NCBI RefSeq assembly: GCF_004765805.1
Contig: NZ_SBIU01000005.1
Span: 1-64,000 of the forward strand
DNA length: 64,000 nucleotides
Direction: 5' to 3'
Origin: Halorussus halobius
GTDB taxonomy: Archaea > Halobacteriota > Halobacteria > Halobacteriales > Haladaptataceae
The translations under genes were made by a program, and so were the position numbers. Position 1 is the stretch's first letter. Each line of letters begins with the position of its first letter. The notes beneath the pieces were generated by a model. That model was given only the letters and a program-made list of their open reading frames with translations, made no database searches and was not told where the DNA came from. This document shows, piece after piece, positions 43,417 to 52,804 of the stretch.

Positions 43417-46400
43417 ATGCACATCAAAAAGCTCGTCCTGGACAACTTCAAGAGCTTCGGACGCAGGACCGAGATACCGTTCTACGAGGACTTCACGACC
43501 GTCTCGGGTCCGAACGGCTCGGGCAAGAGCAACATCATCGACAGCGTGCTGTTCGCGCTCGGACTTGCCCGGACGCGGGGGATACGGGCCGAGAAGCTGA
43601 CCGACCTCATCTACAACCCCGGTCACGCCGACGGCAGCGAGGAACGGAGCGGAACCCGCGAGGCCAGCGTGGAAGTCGTACTCGACAACGGCAGCGGGAC
43701 CCTCGACCGGACGCAGGTCGTCAACGCCGCCGGCTCCGAGAACGTGGGCGAGGTCGACGAGATAACCATCAAGCGCCGGGTCAAGGAGACCGACGACAAC
43801 TACTACTCGTACTACTACCTCAACGGCCGGTCGGTGAACCTCTCGGACATCCAGGACCTGCTGGCCCAGGCCGGCGTCACGCCCGAGGGGTACAACGTCG
43901 TCATGCAGGGCGACGTGACCGAGATAATCAACATGACGCCGTTCGAGCGCCGGGAGATAATCGACGAGATAGCCGGCGTGGCGGAGTTCGACGCCAAAAA
44001 AGAGGACGCCCTGGCGGAGTTGGAGACGGTCAAAGAGCGCATCGACGAGGCCGAGTTGCGAATCGAGGAGAAGCGCGACCGACTCGACCAGTTGGCCGAC
44101 GAGCGCGAGACCGCACTGGAGTATCAGGGCCTTCGCGAGGAGAAAGCGGAGTACGAGGGCTACCTGAAGGCCGCCGAACTCGAAGAGAAGCGCGAGGACC
44201 TGTCGAACACGCGCGAGGACATCGCAGACCGCGAGGACGAACTCGCCGACCTGCAGGCCGAACTCGACGAGCGGCAGGGCAAGGTCGTCCGACTCGAGGA
44301 CGAGTTGGAGGAGCTCAACGCCGAAATCGAGCGCAAGGGCGAGGACGAACAGCTCCGCATCAAAAGCGAGATAGAGGAGGTCAAAGGCGAGATATCTCGG
44401 CTCGAAGACGCGGTCGAATCGGCCGAGGAGAAGATAGCCGACGCCGAGAACGAGCGCCGCCAGGCGTTCGTGGAGATAGACCGCAAGCAGGAGGACGTCG
44501 AAGAACTGGAGAGCGACGTCCGCGACGTCAAGATAGAGAAGTCGTCGGTGAAGGCCGACCTGCAAGGCAAGCGGACCGAACTCGACGAGATCGAAGCCGA
44601 AATCGAGGCGGTCGACACCGAGTACGACGAGGTGAAGGCCGACCTCGCCGAGAAGCGCGACGAACTGGAGGAACTCAAGAGCGAGCGCAACGACCTCCAG
44701 CGCGAGCAGGACCGACTGCTCGACGAGGCCCGGCGACGGTCGAACGCCGAGAGCGAGGCGGAGACCGAACTCGACGCGGCCCGCGAGCGCATCCCCGAAC
44801 TCGAAACCGAACTGGACGACCTCGAAGACGAGCTCGCGAAGGCCGAGCGCAACCGCGACCAGATCGAGGAGGTAGTCGAGGACCTCAGACGGCAGAAGCG
44901 CGAGCTACAGGACGACCTCGATTCGGTCGAGGACGAGCTACAGGCCAAACAGCAGGAGTACGCCGAACTCGAAGCCAAGGCCGACCAGGGCGGCGATTCC
45001 TCGTACGGGCGAGCGGTCTCGACCGTGCTGAACGCCGAGAAGCCGGGCGTCCACGGCACGGTGGGCCAACTCGGCGGCGTGAGCCAGCGGTACGCGACGG
45101 CGTGTGAGACGGCCGCCGGCGGGCGGCTGGCCAACGTGGTCGTCGACGACGACGGCGTGGGCCAGGACTGCATCGAGTACCTCAAGTCCCGCAACGCCGG
45201 CCGAGCGACCTTCCTGCCGCTGACCGAGATGCACGACCGGAGCCTGCCCTCGGCCCCGAGTGCGCCCGGCGTCGTCGACTTCGCGTACAACCTCGTCGAC
45301 TTCGACGCCCGGTACTCGGGCGTGTTCTCGTACGTGCTGGGCGACACGCTGGTCGTCGAGGACCTCGACGTCGCCCGGGACCTCATGGGCGACTACCGGC
45401 TGGTGACGCTCGACGGCGAACTGGTCGAGAAGAGCGGCGCGATGACCGGCGGCTCGAAGTCGGGGTCCCGCTACTCCTTCTCGAAGTCGGGAAAGGGGCA
45501 ACTGGAGCGAATCGCCGAGCGCATCAACGAGTTGGAGGACGAGCGCCGGTCGGTCCGCGAGGACGTCCGCGACGTCGAGGAGCGGCTCGACGACGCCCGC
45601 GACCGGAAGGGCGACGCCACCGACCAGGTGCGGTCCATCGAGGCCGACGTCGAGTCCACCGAGGCCGATCTCGAGGACGCGAACCAGGAGATAGACGACC
45701 TCGAAGCGAAACTCGACGAGCTGGCGGCCGAACGCGAGGCGGTCGACGAGCAGATGCAGGAGGTGGAGGCCGACATCGACGACCGCGAGGACGACATCGC
45801 GGCGGTCGAGGACGCCATCGCCGAGTTGGAGGCCGAACTGGAGGACTCCCGGATTCCGGAGCTCACCTCGAAGGCCGAGGACATCGAGGCCGAGATCGAC
45901 CAGTACGAGGACCGCATCGACGAACTCGACGGGGAACTCAACGAGTTGCAACTGGAGAAGCAGTACGCCGAGGAGGCCATCGAGGACCTCCACGACGACA
46001 TCGAGCGGGCCCAGAACCGGAAGGCCGACCAGGAGGAGCGGATAACCGACCTCGAGGGCAAGATAGCCGACCAGGAGGCGCTGCTCGAACAGAAGCGCGA
46101 GGCGGTCGCGGACCTCGAAGACGAACTCGCCGACCTCAAAGACGAACGCGCGGACGTCAAGGACGACCTCCGGGCCGCCCAGCAGGCTCGCGACGACAAG
46201 CAGTCGGAGGTCGAGTCGGTACAGAACCGGCTGGAGAGCCTGCGCCGGGCCGAGGACCGACTGGCCGAGGACGTCGCCGACCTCGAAGAGCGGGTCGGTG
46301 AGTACGAGGCCGACGAGATTCCCGACTTGGACGCGGTCGAGGACAACATCTCGCGGCTCGAACGTCAGATGGAGGCGCTCGAACCCGTGAACATGCTGGC

Positions 46401-47001
46401 CATCGAGGAGTACGACGACGTGAAGGCCGACCTCGACAACCTCGAAGAGCGCAAGACGGTGCTGGTCGAGGAGCGCGAGGGGATACGCGACCGCATCGAG
46501 TCGTACGAGGACCAGAAGAAGGCGACGTTCATGGACGCCTACGAGGCCATCGACGACCAGTTCGAGGACATCTTCGAGCGCCTCTCGAACGGCACGGGCG
46601 AACTCCACCTCGAAGACGAGGCCGACCCCTTCGACGGTGGCCTGACGATGAAGGCCCAGCCGGGCGACAAGCCCATCCAGCGTCTCGACGCGATGTCGGG
46701 CGGCGAGAAGAGCCTGACCGCGCTCGCCTTTATCTTCGCCATCCAGCGGTACAACCCCGCGCCGTTCTACGCGCTCGACGAGGTCGACGCCTTCCTCGAC
46801 GCCGCAAACGCCGAGCGCGTGGGCGAGATGGTCGACGAACTCGCGGGCGACGCCCAGTTCGTCGTGGTGAGCCACCGGTCGGCGATGATGGAACGCTCGG
46901 AGCGCGCCATCGGCGTCACGATGCAGGGCGACAACGTCAGTACCGTGACGGGCATCCAGTTGGGCGAGGACGGCGAGGAGGAGGTGCCGGCGGATGACTA
47001 G
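43417..47001 (+). CDS. smc: Chromosome segregation ATPase SMC
   Basis: 1194 residues. Walker A GPNGSGKSN at 31-39; two long coiled coils (about 170-500 and 680-1000); hinge about 520-660 (GTVGQLGGVSQRYATACETAAGGRLANVVVDDD); C-terminal signature SGGEKSLTALAFIFAIQ near 1092 and Walker B FYALDEVDAFLD near 1116. Core of an archaeal condensin for chromosome compaction. Overlaps scpA by 8 bp. Confidence 0.97.
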   Translation: MHIKKLVLDNFKSFGRRTEIPFYEDFTTVSGPNGSGKSNIIDSVLFALGLARTRGIRAEKLTDLIYNPGHADGSEERSGTREASVEVVLDNGSGTLDRTQVVNAAGSENVGEVDEITIKRRVKETDDNYYSYYYLNGRSVNLSDIQDLLAQAGVTPEGYNVVMQGDVTEIINMTPFERREIIDEIAGVAEFDAKKEDALAELETVKERIDEAELRIEEKRDRLDQLADERETALEYQGLREEKAEYEGYLKAAELEEKREDLSNTREDIADREDELADLQAELDERQGKVVRLEDELEELNAEIERKGEDEQLRIKSEIEEVKGEISRLEDAVESAEEKIADAENERRQAFVEIDRKQEDVEELESDVRDVKIEKSSVKADLQGKRTELDEIEAEIEAVDTEYDEVKADLAEKRDELEELKSERNDLQREQDRLLDEARRRSNAESEAETELDAARERIPELETELDDLEDELAKAERNRDQIEEVVEDLRRQKRELQDDLDSVEDELQAKQQEYAELEAKADQGGDSSYGRAVSTVLNAEKPGVHGTVGQLGGVSQRYATACETAAGGRLANVVVDDDGVGQDCIEYLKSRNAGRATFLPLTEMHDRSLPSAPSAPGVVDFAYNLVDFDARYSGVFSYVLGDTLVVEDLDVARDLMGDYRLVTLDGELVEKSGAMTGGSKSGSRYSFSKSGKGQLERIAERINELEDERRSVREDVRDVEERLDDARDRKGDATDQVRSIEADVESTEADLEDANQEIDDLEAKLDELAAEREAVDEQMQEVEADIDDREDDIAAVEDAIAELEAELEDSRIPELTSKAEDIEAEIDQYEDRIDELDGELNELQLEKQYAEEAIEDLHDDIERAQNRKADQEERITDLEGKIADQEALLEQKREAVADLEDELADLKDERADVKDDLRAAQQARDDKQSEVESVQNRLESLRRAEDRLAEDVADLEERVGEYEADEIPDLDAVEDNISRLERQMEALEPVNMLAIEEYDDVKADLDNLEERKTVLVEEREGIRDRIESYEDQKKATFMDAYEAIDDQFEDIFERLSNGTGELHLEDEADPFDGGLTMKAQPGDKPIQRLDAMSGGEKSLTALAFIFAIQRYNPAPFYALDEVDAFLDAANAERVGEMVDELAGDAQFVVVSHRSAMMERSERAIGVTMQGDNVSTVTGIQLGEDGEEEVPADD

Positions 47002-47998
47002 CGAGGAGCGACGCTCCTCGGAGAACGCGAGCGGCGAAGCCGCGAGCAGCGAGGAGCGACGCGACGAAGACGGCTTCTCCCTGACCATCGCGGACCACGA
47101 GGCCGAGACGCGCGAGCGCGAGGACGACGCGACTCCCGACCCCGACGCCATTCTCGGCGAGGAACTCGACGTCGAGACCGACCCGGACGACGAGGAGGCC
47201 GAGCCGGTCGAACTCCTCGTCCAACTGGCCGAGTCCGGCGAGATAGAGCCGTGGGACATCGACATCGTGCGGGTCACCGACAAGTTCCTCGACGCGCTCG
47301 ACGAGGCCGACCTCAGGACCTCCGGCCGGGCGCTGTTCTACGCCAGCGTCCTGCTCCGGATGAAGAGCGACGCCATGCTGTCCGACGACGACGAGGAGGA
47401 GCCCGAGGAGTCGTGGGACGACTGGGAGCCGGGGATGGACGCACCGATGCCCGACGACCCCGAGGGCGACCGCCCGGCCTACGACCCGGTCGCCAGTCTC
47501 GAAGCCGAGATGGACCGTCGGATGGAGCGCAAGACCGCACGGGGAACGCCCGAGACGCTCGACGAACTCGTCCGGGAGTTGCGAGAGCGCGAGCGCGATT
47601 CGTGGTGGAAGGACTCCCGGAGCTACGACACCACCGACTCGCCCAGCGGGTTCGACCGCGGTACCCAGACGCTGGACTACCGGCCCGACGACGCGATGCG
47701 GGTCGACGACGAGCCCACGGCCGACGAGACGCTGGGCAACGCCCACGACGAGGACATCGAGGCGGTCATCGACGACGTTCGCGAGGAACTGTCGACCCAC
47801 TACGACGCTGGCCGCGAGGAAGTGCTGTACGCCGAAGTAGAGACGGCGGGCGGAACCCGTATCGAGACGTTCCTCGCGGTGCTGTTCCTCTCCCATCGCG
47901 GGGTCGTCACGCTGGATCAAGACGAGATGTTCGGCGACCTCTGGGTGGTGGATGCCGACGCGGAAGACGACGTGGAGACGCCGGCGATTGCGGACTAG
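46994..47998 (+). CDS. scpA: Segregation and condensation protein ScpA
   Basis: 334 residues; the kleisin that bridges SMC heads. Core kleisin N terminus is PVELLVQLAESGEIEPWDIDIVRVTDKFLDALDEADLRTSGRALFYASVLLRMKSD (about 75-130); C-terminal winged helix RIETFLAVLFLSHRGVVTLDQDEMFGDLWV. The N-terminal ~60 residues (SEERRSSENASGEAASSEERR) are repetitive and charged. No scpB gene follows. Confidence 0.93.
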   Translation: MTSEERRSSENASGEAASSEERRDEDGFSLTIADHEAETREREDDATPDPDAILGEELDVETDPDDEEAEPVELLVQLAESGEIEPWDIDIVRVTDKFLDALDEADLRTSGRALFYASVLLRMKSDAMLSDDDEEEPEESWDDWEPGMDAPMPDDPEGDRPAYDPVASLEAEMDRRMERKTARGTPETLDELVRELRERERDSWWKDSRSYDTTDSPSGFDRGTQTLDYRPDDAMRVDDEPTADETLGNAHDEDIEAVIDDVREELSTHYDAGREEVLYAEVETAGGTRIETFLAVLFLSHRGVVTLDQDEMFGDLWVVDADAEDDVETPAIAD

Positions 47999-48498
47999 GG
48001 ACCGGTCGACTCTCGCGGCGGTCGACATTCGGATTCTCGTTTCGTCCACTCGAACCGGAGTCTCGTCTCATACACTGATGAACTTCTCGCTGGCGCGCGC
48101 GTCGCTCGCGCGCGAGGGACGAGTGAGCGGAGCGAACGAGGAGGCTGGGGAGGGGTGAGGTCCGTCGTTGCGGTTGCGGTGCGGTTTCCCTAGGTCTCGG
48201 ACGTAGCTAGCTTCTCCGGTACGAAACGTCGTGTTGTGAGTGCCGAAGGAGCTAGCTACGTCCGAGACCTATGAGTATCCGCACAGCACCGCATCCGCGA
48301 CCACACCGCACAGCGCGGGCCTCTCAGACCGCCCCAGCCTCGGCGGCCGCATAAACGCCGTCGGACGAACCGCGTCCGACGAGCCTGCACTCGCTTCGCT
48401 CGCGCAGACGCGACCGCCTCCTTCGCGCGCGCCAGCCGGAAAAGTCGAATTTCGCTTCGCCAGTGCCCGTCCGCGGACACTCGTTCCAGTCCGTCGTC
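47999..48498. other. Gene-free region with palindromic element C
   Basis: 500 bases without a gene; about 350 of them are palindromic element C. Both flanking genes (scpA and mtnP) point into the region, so the element lies between their 3' ends. Confidence 0.65.
48088..48437. repeat. Palindromic intergenic element, copy C
   Basis: Outer ends CGCTGGCGCGCGCG / CGCGCGCGCCAGC, middle GAGGCTGGGGAGG / CCGCCCCAGCCTC, and inner arms 48191-48212 and 48250-48271 that are exact inverted copies (22 bp) ending in AGCTAGCT. Spacer 37 bases. ACCGCN-rich flanks. Shares plan but not full sequence with copies A and B. Confidence 0.75.
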
Positions 48499-49353
48499 TC
48501 AGTCCAGATACTCGCCGAGGAACAGGTCCACGCGGTCGCGGGTCGCCTCGGGAATCGAGTCGGTCGGCGTGTTTATGGTCCCCTCCAGGGCCGACCCGCA
48601 GTCACAGTCGCGCTCGTCGGGCATGTTCCGGACGGCGTGTTCGACGACCTGCTTGATGGCCTCCTCGTTGGCGGCCGCGTTCTCCAGCACCTCGCCGAGC
48701 CGGTCCTCGTTCTCGCCGTGCCACACGCCCCAGTCGGTGACGCCGGCAATCGTGGCGTAGCACATCTCGGCCTCGCGGGCGAGTTTGGCCTCCGGGATGG
48801 TGGTCATGCCGATGACGTCCCAGCCCTGCTGGCGGTAGAACTCGCTCTCGGCCCGGGTCGAGTACTGGGGGCCTTCGATGCAGACGTACGTTCCGCCCTT
48901 CTCGGCGTCGGCGTCGGTGGCCGATTCGGACGCGTCCGCGAGGTGGTCGACCATGTGGGGGCAGTACGGTTCGGCGAACTCCATGTGGACCACGACGCCG
49001 TCGCCGAAGAACGTCGAGTCGCGGTGCTTGGTCCGGTCGAACGTCTGGTCGGGTACCACGAGCGTCTGGGGCGGGAGGTCCCCGCGCAGGGTGCCGACCG
49101 CGTTGCTCGCCAATACGCGCTCGACGCCGACCTGCTTGAGCGCGTGGATGTTGGCCTTGTACGGCGCGTTGGTCGGCGTGTACTGGTGGTCCGGGCCGTG
49201 GCGGGGGAGGAACGCCACCTCCCGGCCGGCGAGTTCCCCGATGGTGACCGGTGCGCTCGGGTCGCCGAACGGCGTCGAGACGCGTTCCTCGCGGGTGTCT
49301 TCGAGCGGGAGTGCCTCGTAGATACCGCTACCGCCGATGAAACCGATCGTCAT
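48499..49353 (-). CDS. mtnP: S-methyl-5'-thioadenosine phosphorylase (or inosine-type PNP)
   Basis: 284 residues from MTIGFIGGSGIYEAL. Phosphate-binding GGSGIY, ribose-phosphate region LPRHGPDHQYTPTNAPYKANIHAL, SNAVGTL, and ESEFYRQQGWDVIGMTTIPEAKLAREAEMCYATIAGVTD are MTAP signatures. The NPTxxP-type position reads MTTIPEA, as in MTA phosphorylases. Cleaves MTA to adenine and methylthioribose-1-phosphate; some archaeal members act on other purine nucleosides. Confidence 0.92.
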   Translation of the reverse strand: MTIGFIGGSGIYEALPLEDTREERVSTPFGDPSAPVTIGELAGREVAFLPRHGPDHQYTPTNAPYKANIHALKQVGVERVLASNAVGTLRGDLPPQTLVVPDQTFDRTKHRDSTFFGDGVVVHMEFAEPYCPHMVDHLADASESATDADAEKGGTYVCIEGPQYSTRAESEFYRQQGWDVIGMTTIPEAKLAREAEMCYATIAGVTDWGVWHGENEDRLGEVLENAAANEEAIKQVVEHAVRNMPDERDCDCGSALEGTINTPTDSIPEATRDRVDLFLGEYLD

Positions 49354-49566
49354 ACCACACACTCCGTGAGGGGGCACTATAATGGCTACTCATTCGGCCG
49401 GGAGCCAGCGCCGACGCCGTCCGGCGGTGAGGCCGCCCAGTACCGACGTCGTCCGGGGTCGACGCCCCGTAGTGCCGAGACCGGCGCTGCTGGCTCCCCG
49501 AACAGGCGTTCGTTGGGTAAAATTCTTTAGGACCTGACTACTTGTGTCGGACGGAGGCATATAGCC

Positions 49567-49980
49567 TTGGAGATCTCTGACAAACTCCTGTGTCTGTTCA
49601 GTGCTGACGTGACTATCGAGGACGACTCGTACGTCGTCGAGGTACCGCGTCGAGAGATAGAGACCGGGTCGGTCGAGCCCGGCGAGACCTACCGCGTCGC
49701 GCTCATCGCCGACGACTCGGCGTCCGCGGACGCCGAGTCCGAGAGCAAGAGCAGCGGCGGTGGCGGCACGCCCTCGCAACCCCAGCCACCGGTCGAGGAG
49801 GGCGAAATCCGCTACGTGGAGGTCGAGGACATCGGCAAGCAGGGCGACGGCATCGCCCGGGTCGAGCGCGGCTACGTCATCATCGTGCCCGACGCCGAGA
49901 TCGGCGAGCGCGTCAAGGTCGAGATCACGGAGGTCAAGTCCAACTTCGCGGTCGGCGAGATAATCGAAGAGGACTTCTGA
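49567..49980 (+). CDS. TRAM-domain RNA-binding protein
   Basis: 137 residues from TTG (MEISDKLLCLFSADVTIEDDSYVVEVPRREIETG), with GGAGG about 12 bases before. After an N-terminal beta segment and a Gly/Ser/Pro/Gln linker, residues 78-137 form a TRAM domain: YVEVEDIGKQGDGIARVERGYVIIVPDAEIGERVKVEITEVKSNFAVGEIIEE. Archaeal TRAM proteins bind RNA and can act as cold-responsive RNA chaperones. Confidence 0.9.
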   Translation: MEISDKLLCLFSADVTIEDDSYVVEVPRREIETGSVEPGETYRVALIADDSASADAESESKSSGGGGTPSQPQPPVEEGEIRYVEVEDIGKQGDGIARVERGYVIIVPDAEIGERVKVEITEVKSNFAVGEIIEEDF

Positions 49981-50064
49981 GGACGACTCTCTGGTGCGGG
50001 CGCGGTCGCCGCCGGCGACCCCGCTCGCGAAACCGCTCGGCCGGACCCCGCGTCGCGGAGGCGG

Positions 50065-50793
50065 TTATCGCTCGGCGGGCGCGTACTCGGGCGCGCGCTC
50101 GATTATCTGGTCGACGAGCGCGGGGACCCGGGTCCAGAGCCCGTAGTAACTGTCGGGGTCGCGCTCGACCGCGACCAGCGCGGCCTTGGCGGCGTCGTTG
50201 CCGTCGCCGTCGTACGCCACCAGCCACGTCCCCGCCAACCCGTGTCGTCCGCCGTGGACGACGAACTCCTCCGAGCCGCCCGGCACGTAGTCGGCCGCCT
50301 CGAAGAGGTGGACCTCGACGCCGTGCTCGGCGATGCGCCGGTAGCCCGCCCAATGGTCGTCCATTGCGGCGAGGCGCTGCTGACCGCCCGCGTAGAGGCG
50401 ACCCCGACCAGCGCGCCACGCCAGCGCCTCGACCCGATTCGAGAGCACCCGCAGTCCGGACCTGTCGTCGTAGCCCGCCAGAAAGAGGGTGTCGGTCGGC
50501 TCGAACGGCTCGGTCCCGGCCGCCACGACGTCCGTCGGGTCGCCCTCCCGGCGGGGGTGGACGAGTGCCCCGTCGACGAGCACGTCGTCGTGGAGCGCCG
50601 CGAACTCGCGGGGCCGGTCGTCGGTGAGCGTCGTCCCGACCGTCACGTCCTCGACGTCGAGGAACGCGTCGAGCGCGTCGCCGAGGTCGTCGAGGACCGA
50701 CTCCGGGCAGTCGGTGTTGAACGCCGCGAGCGTCAGCCCCTCGGGGATGGCGTCGGTCGGGGCTCGTCGGTGGCCGAATGGCGCGTCGGACAT
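50065..50793 (-). CDS. DICT sensory domain protein
   Basis: 242 residues from MSDAPFGHRRAP. The pattern LTLAAFNTDCPESVLDDLGDAL..., LSNRVEALAWRAGRGRLYAGGQQRL..., RRIAEHGVEVHLF and DPDSYYGLWTRVPALVDQII fits the haloarchaeal stand-alone DICT proteins. Probably a light or ligand signalling accessory; function not established. Upstream residues in the open frame are rejected as arginine-rich. Confidence 0.72.
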   Translation of the reverse strand: MSDAPFGHRRAPTDAIPEGLTLAAFNTDCPESVLDDLGDALDAFLDVEDVTVGTTLTDDRPREFAALHDDVLVDGALVHPRREGDPTDVVAAGTEPFEPTDTLFLAGYDDRSGLRVLSNRVEALAWRAGRGRLYAGGQQRLAAMDDHWAGYRRIAEHGVEVHLFEAADYVPGGSEEFVVHGGRHGLAGTWLVAYDGDGNDAAKAALVAVERDPDSYYGLWTRVPALVDQIIERAPEYAPAER

Positions 50794-50896
50794 GGTCGAA
50801 CCACAGGCCGTTCGAGGCAGCGTTCGATAAGCGTAGCGGCCCCGCACGGCGTCGCGTTCCCCGCGAGTTCTCCCGACGACCGATGACCGTCGAGTC

Positions 50897-51823
50897 TCAG
50901 CGGCGACTGACCGTCGCGCGGAGCCGGGGCAGTTCCCGGGCCAGCGTCTCGCGTTTCACCAGACAGAACCCCGCGAAGATGACGAGAAACCCCGCGACCG
51001 TGGCGAGGTCGATGCCTTCGTCGAGGAACCACCAGCCCGAGAGCGCGGCGAACATCGGCGCGACGTAGGAGACGAGATTTATCTCGATGGGGCCGAGCCG
51101 TTCGAGCAGGTCGAAATAGATCAGGAAGCCGAGCGCGCTCGCCGCGACCGAGAGGTACGCCAGCGCCCAGAGCGCTTCCGGTGCCCACTCGACGGCGGCC
51201 AGCGACTCGCCGGGCCGGGCGACGCTGGCGGCGTGCATCAACAGCGCACCGAGTACCATCGACCACGCCTCCATCGTCTCCATCGGGAGGTCGGTGTCGA
51301 CGCGGCGGGTGAGGACGCTCCCGAGCGCGAACGAGACGGCGGCCGCGAACACCAGTGCCTTCCCGACCACGTCGGCCGAGAGCAGGTTGCCCGCGTCGGG
51401 CGCGCTCAGCACGGCCACGCCGACGAGTCCGAGGAACAATCCGGCGATTCCCACCGGGGTCAGTCGCTCGCTCGGCAGCAGTACGCGGGCGAATCCGGTG
51501 GTGAGGACCGGGCTGAGGCTAACCACGACCGCCGCCACCGCGCTGGTGGTGTACTGCTCGCCGACGAACAGGAAGGCGTGATAGCCCGCGATGAGAAGCG
51601 CCCCGCCCACGAACACTAACCACCATTCGTCGCGCCCGCGCGGGCGTCGCCGCTCCGACGCGACTGCGACGTAGCCAAGCATCACGACGGCGGCGACGTC
51701 GTAGCGAAGCGCGGCGAACAACACGGGCGGAAAGTACTCGAGTCCGACCTTGATGGCCATGAACGCCGACCCCCACACGGCGGCGAGCGCGACGAACAGT
51801 CCGGCGTTTCGGTATCTGCTCAC
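50897..51823 (-). CDS. EamA/DMT family transporter
   Basis: 308 residues from GTG (MSRYRNAGLFVALAAVWGSAFMAIKVGLEYFPP). Ten hydrophobic segments in two EamA repeats (about 9-140 and 155-290); the second repeat ends SYVAPMFAALSGWWFLDEGIDLATVAGFLVIFAGF. Drug/metabolite exporter of unknown substrate. The GTG is preferred because the frame upstream is arginine-rich and belongs to the antisense of the CBS gene. Confidence 0.9.
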   Translation of the reverse strand: MSRYRNAGLFVALAAVWGSAFMAIKVGLEYFPPVLFAALRYDVAAVVMLGYVAVASERRRPRGRDEWWLVFVGGALLIAGYHAFLFVGEQYTTSAVAAVVVSLSPVLTTGFARVLLPSERLTPVGIAGLFLGLVGVAVLSAPDAGNLLSADVVGKALVFAAAVSFALGSVLTRRVDTDLPMETMEAWSMVLGALLMHAASVARPGESLAAVEWAPEALWALAYLSVAASALGFLIYFDLLERLGPIEINLVSYVAPMFAALSGWWFLDEGIDLATVAGFLVIFAGFCLVKRETLARELPRLRATVSRR

Positions 51824-51909
51824 GGTCGTACTGCTCGCCAGTTCGGCGTCAACGTTTCGGAGTGGCGGGACGTTGCCGGTTCCGGAATCCCGGCGTCGTC
51901 GCCCGGTGG

Positions 51910-52416
51910 TCAGGCGTCTGTTCGGGTCGCTCGACGCTCGTCGCGGACCGCCCGGAGCACGTCCTGTCTGGCGACGATGCCGAGCAGGCGGTCGTCCTCG
52001 TCGACGACCGGGAGTCGGTTGATGTCGCGCTCGTCGTCGGCGAGCAGGTCGAGGATACGCTCGAGGTCGTCGTCGGGACCGACCGTGACCACCTCGTCGG
52101 TCATGACGGTGCTGACGGGGTCGCCGGCGTGTTTCAGCAGGTCGAGCTCGGTGTCGAGGCTGTCCCACGAGAGGTCGATGGCGTATTCGAGCGTCTCGAG
52201 GAACGGCGGGAAGCCGACCGGAATCCAGAGGGTGCGGTCGCTGGGCTGGAACAGGTTCACGAGGTCGGACTGGGTGACGATGCCGACCACGCGGTCGTCC
52301 TCGACGACCGGGAAACCGTTGAAGTCCGCGCGCGCGAGGCGGGTCAGCACCGCGCTTACGTCGTCGTCCGGGTCGGCGGTCTCGACGTCGGTCGTCATCA
52401 GGTCGCGGGCTCGCAT
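51910..52416 (-). CDS. CBS-pair protein
   Basis: 168 residues from MRARDLMTTDVETADPDDD. CBS1 about 1-60 ends at IVTQSDLVNLF; a ~45-residue insertion (WIPVGFPPFLETLEYAIDLSWDSLDTELDLLKHAG) precedes CBS2 (VSTVMTDEVVTVGPDDD...GIVARQDVLRAV). The aromatic insertion between the CBS motifs is typical of ligand-gating Bateman proteins. Upstream of, and in the same direction as, the EamA gene. Confidence 0.88.
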   Translation of the reverse strand: MRARDLMTTDVETADPDDDVSAVLTRLARADFNGFPVVEDDRVVGIVTQSDLVNLFQPSDRTLWIPVGFPPFLETLEYAIDLSWDSLDTELDLLKHAGDPVSTVMTDEVVTVGPDDDLERILDLLADDERDINRLPVVDEDDRLLGIVARQDVLRAVRDERRATRTDA

Positions 52417-52507
52417 GGTCGACCCGTGGGCGCGTCGCACCGTATCGTTTCCGGTCCGGGCGTGGGACCCGGAGGTGAACCGCTGGACTCGGGAGGGCCG
52501 AAGCGAA

Positions 52508-52804
52508 TCAGTCGCGGTTGTGGTCGTGGCCGGCCAGCAGCGCCGCGACGTTCAGGGCGAGCAGGCCGAGGAAGGTGAGCAGTTCGGCCTGCGAGGAGAT
52601 GCCGGTGAGCAGGAGCGGCACGTAGAGGAACGGCAGGGCTATCGCCGCCCAGAAGCCGGCGGCCTCGATGGGCGTCGTGAGCGCGTGTTCGCGGTAGCGG
52701 TCGTACAGGACGGCGAGTCTGGTCCGACCGCCGGCCGTCTCGCCGGCGTCGGTGCGGGACCCCACGGCGGAGTTGTTTTCGTTCTGGAGGGTGGATTCGG
52801 GCAT
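52508..52804 (-). CDS. Small membrane protein (98 aa)
   Basis: 98 residues from MPESTLQNENNS. Polar N-terminal ~48 residues, then two hydrophobic helices (about 50-72 and 76-94: GFWAAIALPFLYVPLLL, LLTFLGLLALNVAALLAG), ending in HDHNRD. No named family. Haloarchaeal-type composition supports a real gene. Confidence 0.7.
   Translation of the reverse strand: MPESTLQNENNSAVGSRTDAGETAGGRTRLAVLYDRYREHALTTPIEAAGFWAAIALPFLYVPLLLTGISSQAELLTFLGLLALNVAALLAGHDHNRD

Noticed and set aside
44938..47283. A 781-codon frame antisense to smc
   Set aside because: Antisense of SMC coiled coil; periodic Leu/Val/Asp pattern is the complement of Glu/Asp heptads.
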